From NCBI GenBank assembly GCA_903856085.1, contig CAIOAT010000010.1:1-48813 (forward strand): 48,813 bases of DNA. Direction: 5' to 3'. Source of the DNA: Candidatus Omnitrophota bacterium (GTDB lineage: Bacteria > Omnitrophota > Omnitrophia > Omnitrophales > Aquincolibacteriaceae). Made by a program: the position numbers and the translations under genes. Under the pieces are notes generated by a model. It had not been told where the DNA came from, searched no databases, and saw nothing but the letters and a program-made list of their open reading frames with translations. This document shows positions 16,366-25,685 of this stretch, piece after piece (positions within the stretch are counted from its first letter, which is position 1; the number at the start of each line of letters is the position of its first letter).

Positions 16366-18156
16366 TTAGGATCTCCCTTTTTTGTTGTTTGAGATTCGAA
16401 CTGCATTATCCATCACGGCGCCCGTATGAGCGCTTAAAACGTGACGGGCATACCGCCCCAGCCATCCACCGGTCACTTTCGGCACGAAGGGCTTGAGCTT
16501 TGAAAGACGTTTTTTGATCTCCTGGGCAGAAAGCTCGATAGCGATCGTTCTTTTCCCGGCATCGATCTTGATGATATCACCATTTTTAATGATTGCGATC
16601 GGCCCGCCCGCAGCAGCTTCCGGAGAAACATGTCCGATGCAAAGCCCTCGCGTCCCGCCTGAGAAACGACCGTCCGTGACGAGCGCCGCTTTGATACCCC
16701 GGCCTTTCAAGGCTGAAGTCGGCGACAACATTTCTTGCATCCCCGGCCCGCCTTTCGGACCCTCATAGCGGATCACCACCACATCGCCATCTACAACCTT
16801 CCCCTTCAGGATCGCTTCCAGCGCACTCTCCTGCGAATCATAGCACTTCGCGCGCCCCGTGAATTGCATCATCTCCTTATCCACTCCCGCCGTTTTCACC
16901 ACCGAACCTTCCGGCGCGATATTCCCGTAAAGAACCGCAAGCCCGCCTTCTTTTGAAAAAGCTTTTTCACCTGAACGAATCACATCGCCATCTGGATCAG
17001 GTGCTTTCTCCACGACGTTACGCAAACTCCCCACACAAGTCGTAAGATCCAAATTAAGCGGCGCACGACGGTCCTGAAAAACAGACTTCAGGATCGCTGC
17101 AATGCCTCCTTTGCGATGCACATCCTCGATATGAATATCCGGCCGCGAAGGAGAAACCTTACAGACCGTGGGCGTCACCTTGGCAAGCTGATTGAGCCGT
17201 TTGATCGGGTAAGGAATGCCGGCCTCAGTCGCTAACGCCAACGTATGCAGGATCGTATTCGTGGAGCCTCCCATGGCCATATCCAGGATGAAAGCATTGT
17301 CGATCGAGGCCTTGGTCACGATATCAAGAGGACGAACATTGTTGAGAAGCGCGTTTTCTAAAGTGTCCGCCGCCTGTTCGACCAGCTTGATGCGCTCCGG
17401 ATTGATCGCCCAGGAAGTTTTTTCTTCATTAGTCCAAACGGCGGCAGGGATTGTTCCGTTGCCTGGCTGAGCCAAGCCGATCGCTTCCGCAAGGCAATTC
17501 ATGGAATTGGCGGTAAACATGCCCGCACAGCTGCCGCAGGTACGACACGCTGTATTGGCAAGACTCTCGAGCTGAGTCGGGGACATTTTACCCGCCGCTT
17601 CGCTCCCCACGCCCTCAAAAATTGTAATGAGATCGGTCTTTTTCTGGCCCGCGAGCATCGGCCCGCCGCTCACATAGACAGACGGGATATTCAGGCGCAC
17701 CATGGCGTTCAGCATCCCCGGCACGATCTTGTCGCAATTGCCGATCCCAATCCATCCATCGCAAGGATGCGCGCCGATGATGCTCTCGATCTGGTCCGTG
17801 ATCAGCTCCCGGGAGGGCAGCGAATACTTCATCCCGAAGTGGCCCATCGCAATGCCGTCGCAGATCGCCGCGCCGACATTCGCGTACCAAACGTTATAGC
17901 CTTTCGCCTTAAGCACCGCGACGAGTTTCTCACCCAGGACATTCAAATGAACATGGCCCGGGATATGGGTCGTGTAGGAATTGATGACGGTCACGAATTT
18001 CTTCTGTCGGTCGGCCACCTTGCCCAAAACTCCCGCGGCCACCATCAGTCCCGCGGCCGGCAGCATGTGCATGCCCTCACCCACAACGCGGCTTCCGTGT
18101 TTTTGAATGGCTTCGATCCCGGAATTCACAGCTTTTCGCATTTTTTTCCCTTTCAT
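16366..18156 (-). CDS. ilvD: Dihydroxy-acid dehydratase
   Basis: 596 residues. Dehydrates 2,3-dihydroxy-isovalerate and -methylvalerate in branched-chain amino-acid synthesis. Conserved elements include the cluster cysteines in [14 protein letters not shown] and [19 protein letters not shown], the [11 protein letters not shown] segment, and the C-terminal [21 protein letters not shown] that shapes the active site. The enzyme needs an Fe-S cluster and is oxygen-sensitive in its [4Fe-4S] form. That may explain its place between nadA (8-nt gap) and ferritin. ATG 18156 has AAGGG overlapping the nadA stop; ATG 18141 is also possible. No other ilv genes are nearby. Confidence 0.95.
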   Translation of the reverse strand: MKGKKMRKAVNSGIEAIQKHGSRVVGEGMHMLPAAGLMVAAGVLGKVADRQKKFVTVINSYTTHIPGHVHLNVLGEKLVAVLKAKGYNVWYANVGAAICDGIAMGHFGMKYSLPSRELITDQIESIIGAHPCDGWIGIGNCDKIVPGMLNAMVRLNIPSVYVSGGPMLAGQKKTDLITIFEGVGSEAAGKMSPTQLESLANTACRTCGSCAGMFTANSMNCLAEAIGLAQPGNGTIPAAVWTNEEKTSWAINPERIKLVEQAADTLENALLNNVRPLDIVTKASIDNAFILDMAMGGSTNTILHTLALATEAGIPYPIKRLNQLAKVTPTVCKVSPSRPDIHIEDVHRKGGIAAILKSVFQDRRAPLNLDLTTCVGSLRNVVEKAPDPDGDVIRSGEKAFSKEGGLAVLYGNIAPEGSVVKTAGVDKEMMQFTGRAKCYDSQESALEAILKGKVVDGDVVVIRYEGPKGGPGMQEMLSPTSALKGRGIKAALVTDGRFSGGTRGLCIGHVSPEAAAGGPIAIIKNGDIIKIDAGKRTIAIELSAQEIKKRLSKLKPFVPKVTGGWLGRYARHVLSAHTGAVMDNAVRISNNKKGRS

Positions 18157-18164
18157 TTCATCCC

Positions 18165-19121
18165 TTACGCTTTTTTCGCGGCCGCGCCGGCATATTCGAG
18201 CATGGCATCCACCGCAGCTTTCGCACGCAAACGAACGGACGCTTCGATTTTAACGACATGCTGCATCTTCTCAAGCGAATCTTTCACATCTTTGAGCGTC
18301 GTCATCTTCATCATCGGACAGATCAGATAATCCGAAGCTACATGAAACACCTTTTCTGGATTCTCCTTCTGCAACCGGTGAAGCAACCCAACTTCGGTTC
18401 CGACAATAAAAGAAGTACCGGCCGGTTGCATTTTGACGTAGCGGAGCATCCCCGACGTGCTCCCCACAAAATCCGCGAGCTCCAGAGTCTCGGGCTTGCA
18501 CTCCGGATGCATGATCACTTGGGCCTCCGGCCATTTCTTTCTCGCCTTCGCTACGGCAAAGGTCGATAAAAGGGCGTGCGTCGGACAACACCCATCCCAC
18601 AGAATAATTTCGCGTTGGGCCATCTTCGCCGCGTAATGCCCTAGATTATAATCCGGGACAAAAAGGATCGGCCGGTTTCGGTCAATGGATTTGACAATCT
18701 CCACCGCGTTCGCGGAGGTGCAACAAATATCGGTCTCGGCTTTGACCTCTGCGGAACTGTTTACGTAGGTCACCACCACAGCGTTTGGATTTTTCGCTTT
18801 CATCTCGCGAAGCCGCTCCGCGGTCGCATAATCCGCAAGCGTACAGCCGGCTTCCAGAACAGGCAAAAGTACGGTTTTATCCGGAGAAAGGATCGCCGCG
18901 GTCTCCCCCATGAACTGAACGCCGCAGAAGACGATCACTTTGGCGGGAGTTTTGGCCGCAATCCGGCTCAGCTCGAGCGAATCACCGGTAAAATCGGCAA
19001 GGTCCTGGATTTCCGGCGGCTGGTAATTATGCGCCAGAATCACGGCCTGACGCTCTTGTTTAAGAAGGGCGATCTGCCGGAGAAGCTCCTGCGTTGTCAC
19101 GTCATTTGGAAGATTTTTCAT
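18165..19121 (-). CDS. nadA: Quinolinate synthase A
   Basis: 318 residues. Condenses iminoaspartate with dihydroxyacetone phosphate to quinolinate in NAD synthesis, using an oxygen-sensitive [4Fe-4S] cluster. Ligand cysteines by family alignment are C93 (EAGCTLADY), C179 or C178 (LWDGCCPTH) and C268 (LICPMMKM). The substrate-binding motifs [11 protein letters not shown] (about 30-40) and MHPECKPE (about 204-211) are present. The gene is the first of a run nadA-ilvD-ferritin-fprA-nitroreductase. nadB and nadC are not in the window. A gap of 79 nt to the radical SAM gene upstream shows nothing notable. Confidence 0.96.
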   Translation of the reverse strand: MKNLPNDVTTQELLRQIALLKQERQAVILAHNYQPPEIQDLADFTGDSLELSRIAAKTPAKVIVFCGVQFMGETAAILSPDKTVLLPVLEAGCTLADYATAERLREMKAKNPNAVVVTYVNSSAEVKAETDICCTSANAVEIVKSIDRNRPILFVPDYNLGHYAAKMAQREIILWDGCCPTHALLSTFAVAKARKKWPEAQVIMHPECKPETLELADFVGSTSGMLRYVKMQPAGTSFIVGTEVGLLHRLQKENPEKVFHVASDYLICPMMKMTTLKDVKDSLEKMQHVVKIEASVRLRAKAAVDAMLEYAGAAAKKA

Positions 19122-19200
19122 ATAAAATATGGCTCCGAAGAGGACCCAGTCTACTTTCTTTTAGGTTCCCTTGCAATCCTGACTAATATTTCGAAACCCC

Positions 19201-19998
19201 TCAACCAATCTCTTTCCCACGCCGCCGGTCGGTCGACTCCTGGCAAAAAGGACGGCTCTTTTCCCGTTTGGCCTCATACACGCTTCGAACTTTAATCTTG
19301 TCGCCACAGATTTTACGGAATATCTCCGTCACGCCCGCAAGTTCCTCAGGTGAAAGAGGCCTCACCGCGCATGCCCTAAGCGGTGTGTTAAGTTCGATCT
19401 CATCCGGACCGATCTGAAGGGCAATTTTAGCGATAGCCTCAGCACAAGCCTTGTTGCTTGCCACAAACATGACCTGCAGGGTCAAATATCCCTTGTAGAT
19501 CTTCCGGAACGCCGCAATCCCGTTCACGATCCCCTCGAGTTGGACCTCCGGCGTGGGACGATTAACATGACGCAGGGATTCAGACGACGAGGCGTCAAGC
19601 TTTACCTCCACAAGGTCCGCAAGAAGCAAGTCCTCCTGGACATCCGCACGTTCGATCAAGGAGGCATTCGTGATCACGGCCACTTTTTCTTTCCGGAATA
19701 TTTTAACAGCTCGGATCATTTCCCCGAGGTTCTTTGCGAGCGTCGGCTCCCCATTGCCCGCGAATGTGATGCAATCCACTTCGACCTCGGGAAGGGAGCG
19801 GAGTTCGTCGACCAGATCCTCCGTTGAAACAAACAGCTCGCGTTCGCTCGGAAAAAATTCAGTCGGTCCGACCTGGCAATACACGCAGTCGAATGTGCAG
19901 GTCTTTTGCGCCGAAGAGACCGGATCAATCCCCAAAGACTTCCCGAGCCTCCAGGAGGAAACCGGGCCGTAGATGTAATGATATTTAGGTTGTTCCAT
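19201..19998 (-). CDS. Radical SAM protein (COG0731-like)
   Basis: 265 residues. The N-terminal Cys triad C34-x3-C38-x2-C41 (TCTFDCVYC) binds the [4Fe-4S] cluster that cleaves S-adenosylmethionine. The following EVDCITFAGNGEPTLAKNL segment carries the SAM-binding GNGEPTL motif. The start YGPVSSWRLGKSLGIDP is characteristic of the COG0731 group, distantly related to the archaeal wyosine enzyme TYW1 but of unknown substrate in bacteria. AGGAGAG lies 6 nt before ATG 19998. It is co-directional with nadA, which also needs an Fe-S cluster. Confidence 0.9.
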   Translation of the reverse strand: MEQPKYHYIYGPVSSWRLGKSLGIDPVSSAQKTCTFDCVYCQVGPTEFFPSERELFVSTEDLVDELRSLPEVEVDCITFAGNGEPTLAKNLGEMIRAVKIFRKEKVAVITNASLIERADVQEDLLLADLVEVKLDASSSESLRHVNRPTPEVQLEGIVNGIAAFRKIYKGYLTLQVMFVASNKACAEAIAKIALQIGPDEIELNTPLRACAVRPLSPEELAGVTEIFRKICGDKIKVRSVYEAKREKSRPFCQESTDRRRGKEIG

Positions 19999-20056
19999 AT
20001 AACACTCTCCTCTAGAGGACTCCCACTAATGCCTATGCGCCAAAAGAGCCGAAAGG

Positions 20057-21202
20057 TTAAATCTCGAACCTGGTTCGAAGATCCATACAAGGTTTCTCAA
20101 CGCACTTGTACAAAATGATAGCCCCAACCATCGTAAAAACCCAATGCAAAAAAAACCGAACAAACATCATCGATGTCCCTGTGAAAGCATACAGCCCCAA
20201 CAGTTTGAACAAAAAAACACGGATAACGGTATTATTCAAAAGATACATCGAATAGGAAACCAAGCTTATGCGAGTCAATCCTTCATAGAGCCGACCAGTC
20301 CCGGTTTTCAATTCAGACAACAACGGCAACAACAGCAAGACTCCGATGGCCACAACAGTGAACGAAAATACGCAGGTATAAAGTCCGAATCCAAACAGAT
20401 GCGTTGTTTCCCCGATCTTTTGGAACAACAAGATCGCTATCCCAGCAAGAAAGAGAAGGATCTTATTTTCACCCCACGCTTTATGATAACGCGAAACATA
20501 GGCCCCCAACACTCCGATCATTAAACCGTCCATTCTCGTAACCACCTGTTGACTAAAAAGCAGAAGCCAAGTTCGATAGTCAGGAACAAGAACATGAGAG
20601 TATCGGACATATCTAAACGCAACAGTGAAAAGGATAATCAAGGATGCCGTCACCACAATAGTTCGATCACAAGAAAAACGAAAAATCTTCACAAGTAAAA
20701 AAATAGCCGCCGGAACAAGCAAATAGAACCATTCCTCAACACTCAAGCTCCAGGCTTCTACAAAAAAACTGGATCGAGGCGTACAAAAATTTTGAAAAAA
20801 GAAAAAAAACCTACTAGCCACCGAGAGATGGAAATCCGGCCGTAAAAGAAGCGAGAGCACGACAAGCAATACCAGTACCACAAAATAAGCAGGCAAGGTC
20901 CTAAGCCATCTTCTCATCCAAAAGCTCAGAAGCGTTTTGAATGCAACATTCTCTTTTTGAATTATCTTTATCAGGATTCCCCCGATCAAGAAACCGCTCA
21001 GCACAAAAAACATAGCAACCCCATCGAAAACAAATATGTCTTCGAGATGACGGCTCCAGCCATGCAGGAGATACATGCTATGCTCCAACACGACAAACAA
21101 AATGGCCACCGCCCTTAAAATATCGAGCCCATAGATTCTATTTCCCGTAATATCAACGCTAAGAAATTTTATACAATCCTCCCCTCTCGAACGCACTAAC
21201 AC
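20057..21202 (-). CDS. Acyltransferase-3 family membrane protein (OafA/YrhL-like)
   Basis: About 380 residues with roughly ten hydrophobic helices. The family opening is YGLDILRAVAILFVVLEHSMY with the catalytic histidine, followed by FVLSGFLIGG and WMRRWLRTLPAYF. Members acylate extracellular or periplasmic sugars such as O-antigen, Nod factor or peptidoglycan. There is no ATG near the family start. GTG at 21202 or GTG at 21196 are the options, and the latter has the G-run as its ribosome site. A T9G9 homopolymer immediately precedes the start, so expression may vary with tract length. The gene is visibly AT-richer than its neighbours and is bounded upstream by a terminator, suggesting acquisition by transfer. 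Confidence 0.88.
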   Translation of the reverse strand: MLVRSRGEDCIKFLSVDITGNRIYGLDILRAVAILFVVLEHSMYLLHGWSRHLEDIFVFDGVAMFFVLSGFLIGGILIKIIQKENVAFKTLLSFWMRRWLRTLPAYFVVLVLLVVLSLLLRPDFHLSVASRFFFFFQNFCTPRSSFFVEAWSLSVEEWFYLLVPAAIFLLVKIFRFSCDRTIVVTASLIILFTVAFRYVRYSHVLVPDYRTWLLLFSQQVVTRMDGLMIGVLGAYVSRYHKAWGENKILLFLAGIAILLFQKIGETTHLFGFGLYTCVFSFTVVAIGVLLLLPLLSELKTGTGRLYEGLTRISLVSYSMYLLNNTVIRVFLFKLLGLYAFTGTSMMFVRFFLHWVFTMVGAIILYKCVEKPCMDLRTRFEI

Positions 21203-21219
21203 CCCCCCCCAAAAAAAAA
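21202..21219. repeat. T9G9 homopolymer tract at the acyltransferase start
   Basis: The plus strand reads nine C (21202-21210) then nine A (21211-21219). On the coding minus strand this is T9 followed by G9, whose last G is the first base of the GTG at 21202. Homopolymer runs of this length are prone to slippage. Position between any promoter and the start codon could change spacing or ribosome binding. Confidence 0.8.
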
Positions 21220-21263
21220 TTTTCCAGGTCTGGTTCCAGTAACAGTCACTTTGGGTGTATAGA

Positions 21264-21300
21264 GAAAAACCCCCGCAGCATTTTCCCGAGGGGGTTTTTC
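21264..21300. terminator. Bidirectional hairpin terminator upstream of the acyltransferase
   Basis: GAAAAACCCCC (21264-21274) and GGGGGTTTTTC (21290-21300) form a perfect 11-bp stem with a 15-nt loop and a T-run within each 3' arm. It isolates the acyltransferase from the hcp operon. Confidence 0.85.
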
Positions 21301-21373
21301 AAATCGCTATCATTTAATCACGAAATCTCTTGTTTATCAAACCATTCCCCACCCTTTGTCAGAACCAGGCTTT

Positions 21374-21416
21374 AAAAAACGACTCTTTCTTCTACAACCT
21401 GATTCTGAATGAGTCG
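21374..21416 (-). terminator. Possible terminator just after hcp
   Basis: On the minus strand, CGACTC pairs with GAGTCG across a 25-nt loop and is followed by TTTTTT (21374-21379). It starts 8 nt after the hcp stop. The stem is short, and the stronger hairpin at 21264-21300 backs it up. Confidence 0.45.
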
Positions 21417-21423
21417 AATGCGT

Positions 21424-23100
21424 TTAGCTCTTCGCCGCCCCCAAGATCACAGCAAGATCTTCTTTCGCTGTGGTGACAGGCTTGATATTAAACTTTGAGA
21501 CGAGCACGCTGAGCACATTGGAACTTACAAAAGCCGGAAGCGAGGGACCAATCCGGATATTCTGGATCCCAAGCGCCAAAAGCGTCAACAGGATACAGAC
21601 CGCCTTTTGTTCGTACCAGGAAAGGATCATCGAAAGCGGCAGATCGTTTACGCCGCAGCCGAAGGCCTTCGCAAGAGCAACAGCCACCTGAATCGCGGAG
21701 TAAGCGTCATTACACTGCCCCATATCGAGAAGCCTTGGAATACCGCCGATATCCCCGAACTCGAGCTTGTTGAACCTGAATTTGCCGCAAGCAAGCGTCA
21801 GGATCACTGTATCCTTGGGCGCTTCCGTGGCAAAATCCGTATAGTAATTCCTTCCGGGCTTAGCACCATCACATCCACCCACTAAGAAGAAATGTTTGAT
21901 CTGCCCTGCCTTGACCGCAGCGATGACCTTATCGGCAACCCCCAGCACCGCATTGTGCCCAAACCCGACCACGATATTCTTCGCCGGGATGTCCTGAGGA
22001 AAACCACCCGCCTCGATCGCCTTTTTGATCACCACAGAAAAATCTTTTCGCCCGTTTACCGGATGAATGTGTTGTAACCCCGGCCATGCCACAAGGCCCG
22101 TCGTAAAGATCCGGCTCTTGTAACTTTCGCGCGGCTGTTGGATGCAATTCGTGGTCATGAGGATCGCGCCGGGGAAAGCATCGAATTCCTTGGCTTGATC
22201 CTGCCACGCACCGCCGTAATTCGCGACAAGGTGCTTGTATTTTTTGAGCCCCGGATACCCATGCGCGGGCAACATCTCGCCATGCGTATAAATCTGGACA
22301 CCTTTTCCTTCGGTCTGTTGAAGGAGTTGTTCTAAGTCCAGAAGATCATGACCCGACACAAGGATCGCAGGCCCTTTTTTCACTCCGAGCGAAACTCCCG
22401 TCGGCACCGGATGTCCAAAATGATCCGTGTGAGCCTTATCCAAAAGCTCAAGACATTTGAGATTGATCATCCCGAACTGCATGTTCAACCCCACGAGATC
22501 ATCAACCGTCAGGGTACCGTCGGTAAGCGCACGCAAACCTTTGTGAAAGAACGCGGTCACCTCCTCGTCCTCCCGGCCCAACACATGAGCATGGTCCGCA
22601 TAAGCCGCCATCCCCTTAAGCCCATAGAGAAGAAGCTCGCGAAGGCTCCGGATATCCTCATTCAATGTTTTGTCAGATAGAACACCGACTTTACTTCCCT
22701 GTTCCACAAGACCCGCCAAGTTGACCGCAGGGGTCCAGTAAGCCGCAGACGGGAGTTCGCCGTTAAAATCGCGCCCATTTTTTTTCTTATAGGCCTCCAG
22801 AAAAAGCTTTTTGATCTTTTCCTTGATCTGGAAACCCCGCAGCAACGCCTCCTGGATCCTTTCAGGGTCAAAGTCAACATTTGTGACGGTGACAAAAAGC
22901 GCTTCGACCAAAAACAGGTCGGTATCTTTATCCTTCACGCCGATCTCGCGGGCCATTTGCCCATAGATTGCGATTCCTTTTGCAGCGTGGACCAAAAGGT
23001 CCTGGAGCGTCGCGACTTCCGGCGTCTTGCCGCACACTCCCATTGTGTCGCAACCTTTTCCCTTGGATGTCTGTTCGCACTGATAGCAAAACATACTCAT
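21424..23100 (-). CDS. hcp: Hybrid cluster protein Hcp (class I)
   Basis: 558 residues. The N-terminal cysteine set C5-x2-C8-x8-C17-x5-C23 (FCYQCEQTSKGKGCDTMGVC) is the class I pattern of anaerobes, binding a [4Fe-4S] cluster. Later segments GVSLGVKKGPAILVSGHDL, the THGEMLPAHGYP motif, the TTNCIQQP cysteine, HFFLVGGCDGAK and LTLACGKFRFN supply the ligands of the hybrid 4Fe-2S-2O cluster. Hcp reduces NO (and hydroxylamine in vitro) and acts in nitrosative stress. ATG 23100 overlaps the stop of the Cys4 protein (ATGA) and has GGAGAA 8 nt upstream. It is last in the rrf2-ptsI-hemerythrin-Cys4-hcp operon. No hcr reductase gene is nearby. Confidence 0.97.
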   Translation of the reverse strand: MSMFCYQCEQTSKGKGCDTMGVCGKTPEVATLQDLLVHAAKGIAIYGQMAREIGVKDKDTDLFLVEALFVTVTNVDFDPERIQEALLRGFQIKEKIKKLFLEAYKKKNGRDFNGELPSAAYWTPAVNLAGLVEQGSKVGVLSDKTLNEDIRSLRELLLYGLKGMAAYADHAHVLGREDEEVTAFFHKGLRALTDGTLTVDDLVGLNMQFGMINLKCLELLDKAHTDHFGHPVPTGVSLGVKKGPAILVSGHDLLDLEQLLQQTEGKGVQIYTHGEMLPAHGYPGLKKYKHLVANYGGAWQDQAKEFDAFPGAILMTTNCIQQPRESYKSRIFTTGLVAWPGLQHIHPVNGRKDFSVVIKKAIEAGGFPQDIPAKNIVVGFGHNAVLGVADKVIAAVKAGQIKHFFLVGGCDGAKPGRNYYTDFATEAPKDTVILTLACGKFRFNKLEFGDIGGIPRLLDMGQCNDAYSAIQVAVALAKAFGCGVNDLPLSMILSWYEQKAVCILLTLLALGIQNIRIGPSLPAFVSSNVLSVLVSKFNIKPVTTAKEDLAVILGAAKS

Positions 23101-23342
23101 TTGATTTTTCTCCTTTTCGTTACCTGGGTTGTTTCTGTTTTTAAAATAACTGAGCCGCGTTCATCGTTCACTCGTTTGAATTGATTCCTTCGTGCCCTCC
23201 GCTCCTTGGTATCCGTTCCCATCACAGGAGTTGGCTGAAGCCGTACTTGCCCGTGCAAAACACATCCCTTCTGAGTGGGATGACAAAGCTTCCGCAATCT
23301 CCCGCATTGCTCTCTTTCTAGATGCGGACATCCCCAATTCAT
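23097..23342 (-). CDS. Small four-cysteine protein of unknown function
   Basis: 81 residues. The N-terminal third has four regularly spaced cysteines, C5-x7-C13-x6-C20-x6-C27 (within CPHLEREQCGRLRKLC and HPTQKGCVL), which could bind zinc or an Fe-S cluster. The C-terminal half is basic and probably disordered (ERRARRNQFK to KRRKIK). The stop overlaps the hcp start by 4 nt, giving tight coupling. The start is 24 nt after the hemerythrin stop, with AGAGG upstream at long spacing. Another frame over this stretch (23161-23457) is open, but it overlaps the hemerythrin gene and has no such pattern. I do not recognise the family. Confidence 0.62.
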   Translation of the reverse strand: MNWGCPHLEREQCGRLRKLCHPTQKGCVLHGQVRLQPTPVMGTDTKERRARRNQFKRVNDERGSVILKTETTQVTKRRKIK

Positions 23343-23365
23343 AAAAACTGCTTCCTCTCACCGGA

Positions 23366-23989
23366 TCAAAAACCTCCGCATGCCCCTGCATGATGGCCGC
23401 AAGCAGAGGATTCCCCGCTTGCGAGACCCGTAAACCGCACTTGGAACCTTCCGCCAAGCTCCTGCGCTTTTTTGAGATAATAATCGAGCGGTCTCTCCCC
23501 AGAACTTCTGGTTTCTTCTGCCCTGAACGCCTTGAGCAACTGAGCCTGTTCTTTGTCGCTCAGGTTTTCGTTCGCCATCGCGAACAGACAATGATCTTCT
23601 TTTTGAATATGCTCACGGAGCAACGAAACGTACGCCCGCGCAGCTCTTGCAAAATCCTTCAGAGCCGCACCATCGCCCTTCTCATACATTGCCACAGCTT
23701 TTTTCATTGTGCCGACGAGATCCCTTCCCATCTCATGTTCAGCCAGCATCACGCCCGTCGGACCGCCGTCACGAGGCATCCCGTGGGCTTCCAGACAGAT
23801 AAATAGATGCTGCTCCTCCTTGGCATGATGAAAACGATCCGCAAACATGCCGAAGAAATCAATCATGTCACGCGCTGCATCACAATCAAGCTTTTGACTT
23901 TCCTCATTCAAATCTGTCATCTTCTCAAGACAAGAGAGTACTTGTTCGATAACCCGGTGCTCGCCTTCCAATATTTCCGTGGGCTTCAT
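23366..23989 (-). CDS. Hemerythrin-like HHE protein
   Basis: 207 residues from ATG 23989 (AAGGA 8 nt upstream); an in-frame start at 24055 lacks this. A four-helix hemerythrin fold is indicated by H11 (LEGEHRVIEQV), H54/H55, E58 and H61 (FHHAKEEQHLF), H85 (AEHEMGRD), and H127 with E131/D132 (REHIQKEDH), the spacing of a non-heme diiron site. Relatives bind O2 or NO, or, like YtfE/Ric, repair damaged Fe-S clusters. The C-terminus has an unusual CGHHAGACGGF tail that may bind metal. The start lies inside the last 65 nt of the upstream enzyme-I gene. Co-operonic hcp supports a role in NO or O2 defence. Confidence 0.9.
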   Translation of the reverse strand: MKPTEILEGEHRVIEQVLSCLEKMTDLNEESQKLDCDAARDMIDFFGMFADRFHHAKEEQHLFICLEAHGMPRDGGPTGVMLAEHEMGRDLVGTMKKAVAMYEKGDGAALKDFARAARAYVSLLREHIQKEDHCLFAMANENLSDKEQAQLLKAFRAEETRSSGERPLDYYLKKAQELGGRFQVRFTGLASGESSACGHHAGACGGF

Positions 23990-25685
23990 AACTTCGATCC
24001 TTTCCCTGTTTTTTCTTTTTCCCGCCGAGAAGCTTCGGCATCTTTTTCTTTGCAAGCTTTGGCTTGTTCTTGATCGCGATCCTTAAGCCCGCGATAGCCC
24101 GAGGCGCGACACTTACGGCGCGGATCCCTGCCGTGAGCAATTTCCTCGCATACACAGGATTGGAAGCCAGCTCCCCGCAAACCGAAAGCGGTTTGCGATG
24201 TTTCTTGGCCGCGTGCGCAACATGGTGAATAAGGTGCCAGAAAATTTTCCGGTCCGGATGATGGTCATACGCGACGAATTCATTGTCACGATCCACGGCA
24301 AACAGGTATTGGATCAGATCGTTCGTGCCGATGCTGCCGAAATCCGCTTCCTTCAGGATCTCCTCCGCATCCAGGCAGGCCGAAGGAACTTCAAACATCA
24401 ATCCATGCTTGATCTCGCCATGGGGGATATCTTCGGTCGCTTCCTCAAAAGTTTTTTTCAGTTTCCGGAACTGCTCAATATCGATCACCATGGGATACAT
24501 GACATGAACACGTCCGTTCCTGGAAGCGCGGGCCAAGGCTCTGGCCTGATTTCTGAAAAGCTCGGGATGTCCCAAGAGGAAACGACTCCCCCGGAAGCCC
24601 AACGCAGGATTTTGTTCCTTCTGAAGCTTCAGAAAATCCGCCGTTTTGTCACCGCCCAGATCGAGCATCCTGAAATACACGGGCTTATCCTTCATGGCTT
24701 TTAGGACTTCGAGATAAAGGCCGTATTGCTCCATTTCGCAGAGGATCTTCCCTGCGGCAAAGAATTCAAACTCCGTCCGGTAAAGTCCGATCCCTTCCGC
24801 CTTATAATCAACGGCTTCCTTCACTTTTTTTGCGAGACTCAAGTTGGCGAGCACCTTAAGTCCGGCGACCGGCTCCACCACAGGCATTTCCTCGATACCT
24901 TCCCGTTGCAGGTCCGGATATTCCTCGAGCGTCTTTTTACTTGGCCAGATCACGACCTCGCCGGTGTCACCATTGATAAGCACTTCGGTCCCGCAGAAGA
25001 TCATGTCATGGATCCCCGGGATACCGCTCACAGCAGGAATCCTCAGCGCGCGGGCCAGGATCGCCGCGTGAGAAGCCACACCTCCCCGGTCAGTCACGAA
25101 CCCGCGAATGAAATCCGTATTGAGCTCCATGGTCAGACTCGGCGTCAACTCCTGAGCGATCACGATACGATTCTTCCCCTTTTGGCAGAAAAAATCATTC
25201 GCGCACTGAAAGGACGGATTCATCCCGGCCAGAACATCCAGCAAACGGCGTTTCACTTCACTGATATCTGAAGCACGCTCCCGGATATAGGCATTATCCA
25301 TCTCGGCAAGTTGTCCCTCAAAAAAGTCGAGCGAGCTGATCACTGCTTTTTCTGCATTAAAGTTTTTGCTGCGAATGTGATCCGTAACCCGCTGGATCAG
25401 CACAGGATCTTCGAGAATCATTTTCTGAGCGGTGAAGATCTCGGCCTCCGCAACCCCGACGCGTTCTTTCACCTCTTTAACAAGCAGCGCCAGCTTTTCC
25501 CGGACCAACAAAAGCGCTTTCCTGAAACGGTCGCCTTCACTCCGGACCTCTTTATCCGTCACATTCGCAACGGGAAGACTCACATGGCGTCTTTCATTAA
25601 AAAGACACACCCGCGCCACCGCAATCCCGGGACTGAGCGGCAAACCTTTAAACCGCGTTTCAGTGGCTGCTTCGACAATGGCCAT
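23925..25685 (-). CDS. ptsI: PTS enzyme I-like phosphotransferase
   Basis: 586 residues from ATG 25685 (AAAGGA 7 nt upstream), near the usual enzyme I length. Enzyme I takes phosphate from PEP and passes it to HPr. The phospho-histidine is H206 in DRGGVASHAAILARA. The PEP-site elements GIGLYRTEFEF, RMLDLGGDKTADF, the MYPMV beta-strand and the catalytic C503 in VCGELASNP are all intact. The tail after about residue 540 is lysine-rich (KPKLAKKKMPKLLGG) and differs from the family. Oddly, it sits between an Rrf2 regulator (26-nt overlap) and a hemerythrin, with no HPr or EII gene in the window. Paralogues such as PtsP or specialised EI forms are possible. Confidence 0.9.
   Translation of the reverse strand: MAIVEAATETRFKGLPLSPGIAVARVCLFNERRHVSLPVANVTDKEVRSEGDRFRKALLLVREKLALLVKEVKERVGVAEAEIFTAQKMILEDPVLIQRVTDHIRSKNFNAEKAVISSLDFFEGQLAEMDNAYIRERASDISEVKRRLLDVLAGMNPSFQCANDFFCQKGKNRIVIAQELTPSLTMELNTDFIRGFVTDRGGVASHAAILARALRIPAVSGIPGIHDMIFCGTEVLINGDTGEVVIWPSKKTLEEYPDLQREGIEEMPVVEPVAGLKVLANLSLAKKVKEAVDYKAEGIGLYRTEFEFFAAGKILCEMEQYGLYLEVLKAMKDKPVYFRMLDLGGDKTADFLKLQKEQNPALGFRGSRFLLGHPELFRNQARALARASRNGRVHVMYPMVIDIEQFRKLKKTFEEATEDIPHGEIKHGLMFEVPSACLDAEEILKEADFGSIGTNDLIQYLFAVDRDNEFVAYDHHPDRKIFWHLIHHVAHAAKKHRKPLSVCGELASNPVYARKLLTAGIRAVSVAPRAIAGLRIAIKNKPKLAKKKMPKLLGGKKKKQGKDRSYEAHGNIGRRAPGYRTSTLLS

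Noticed and set aside
23161-23457. 98-residue minus-strand ORF overlapping hemerythrin and the Cys4 protein
   Set aside because: It overlaps the certain hemerythrin gene and lacks the operon coupling and cysteine pattern of the alternative frame.
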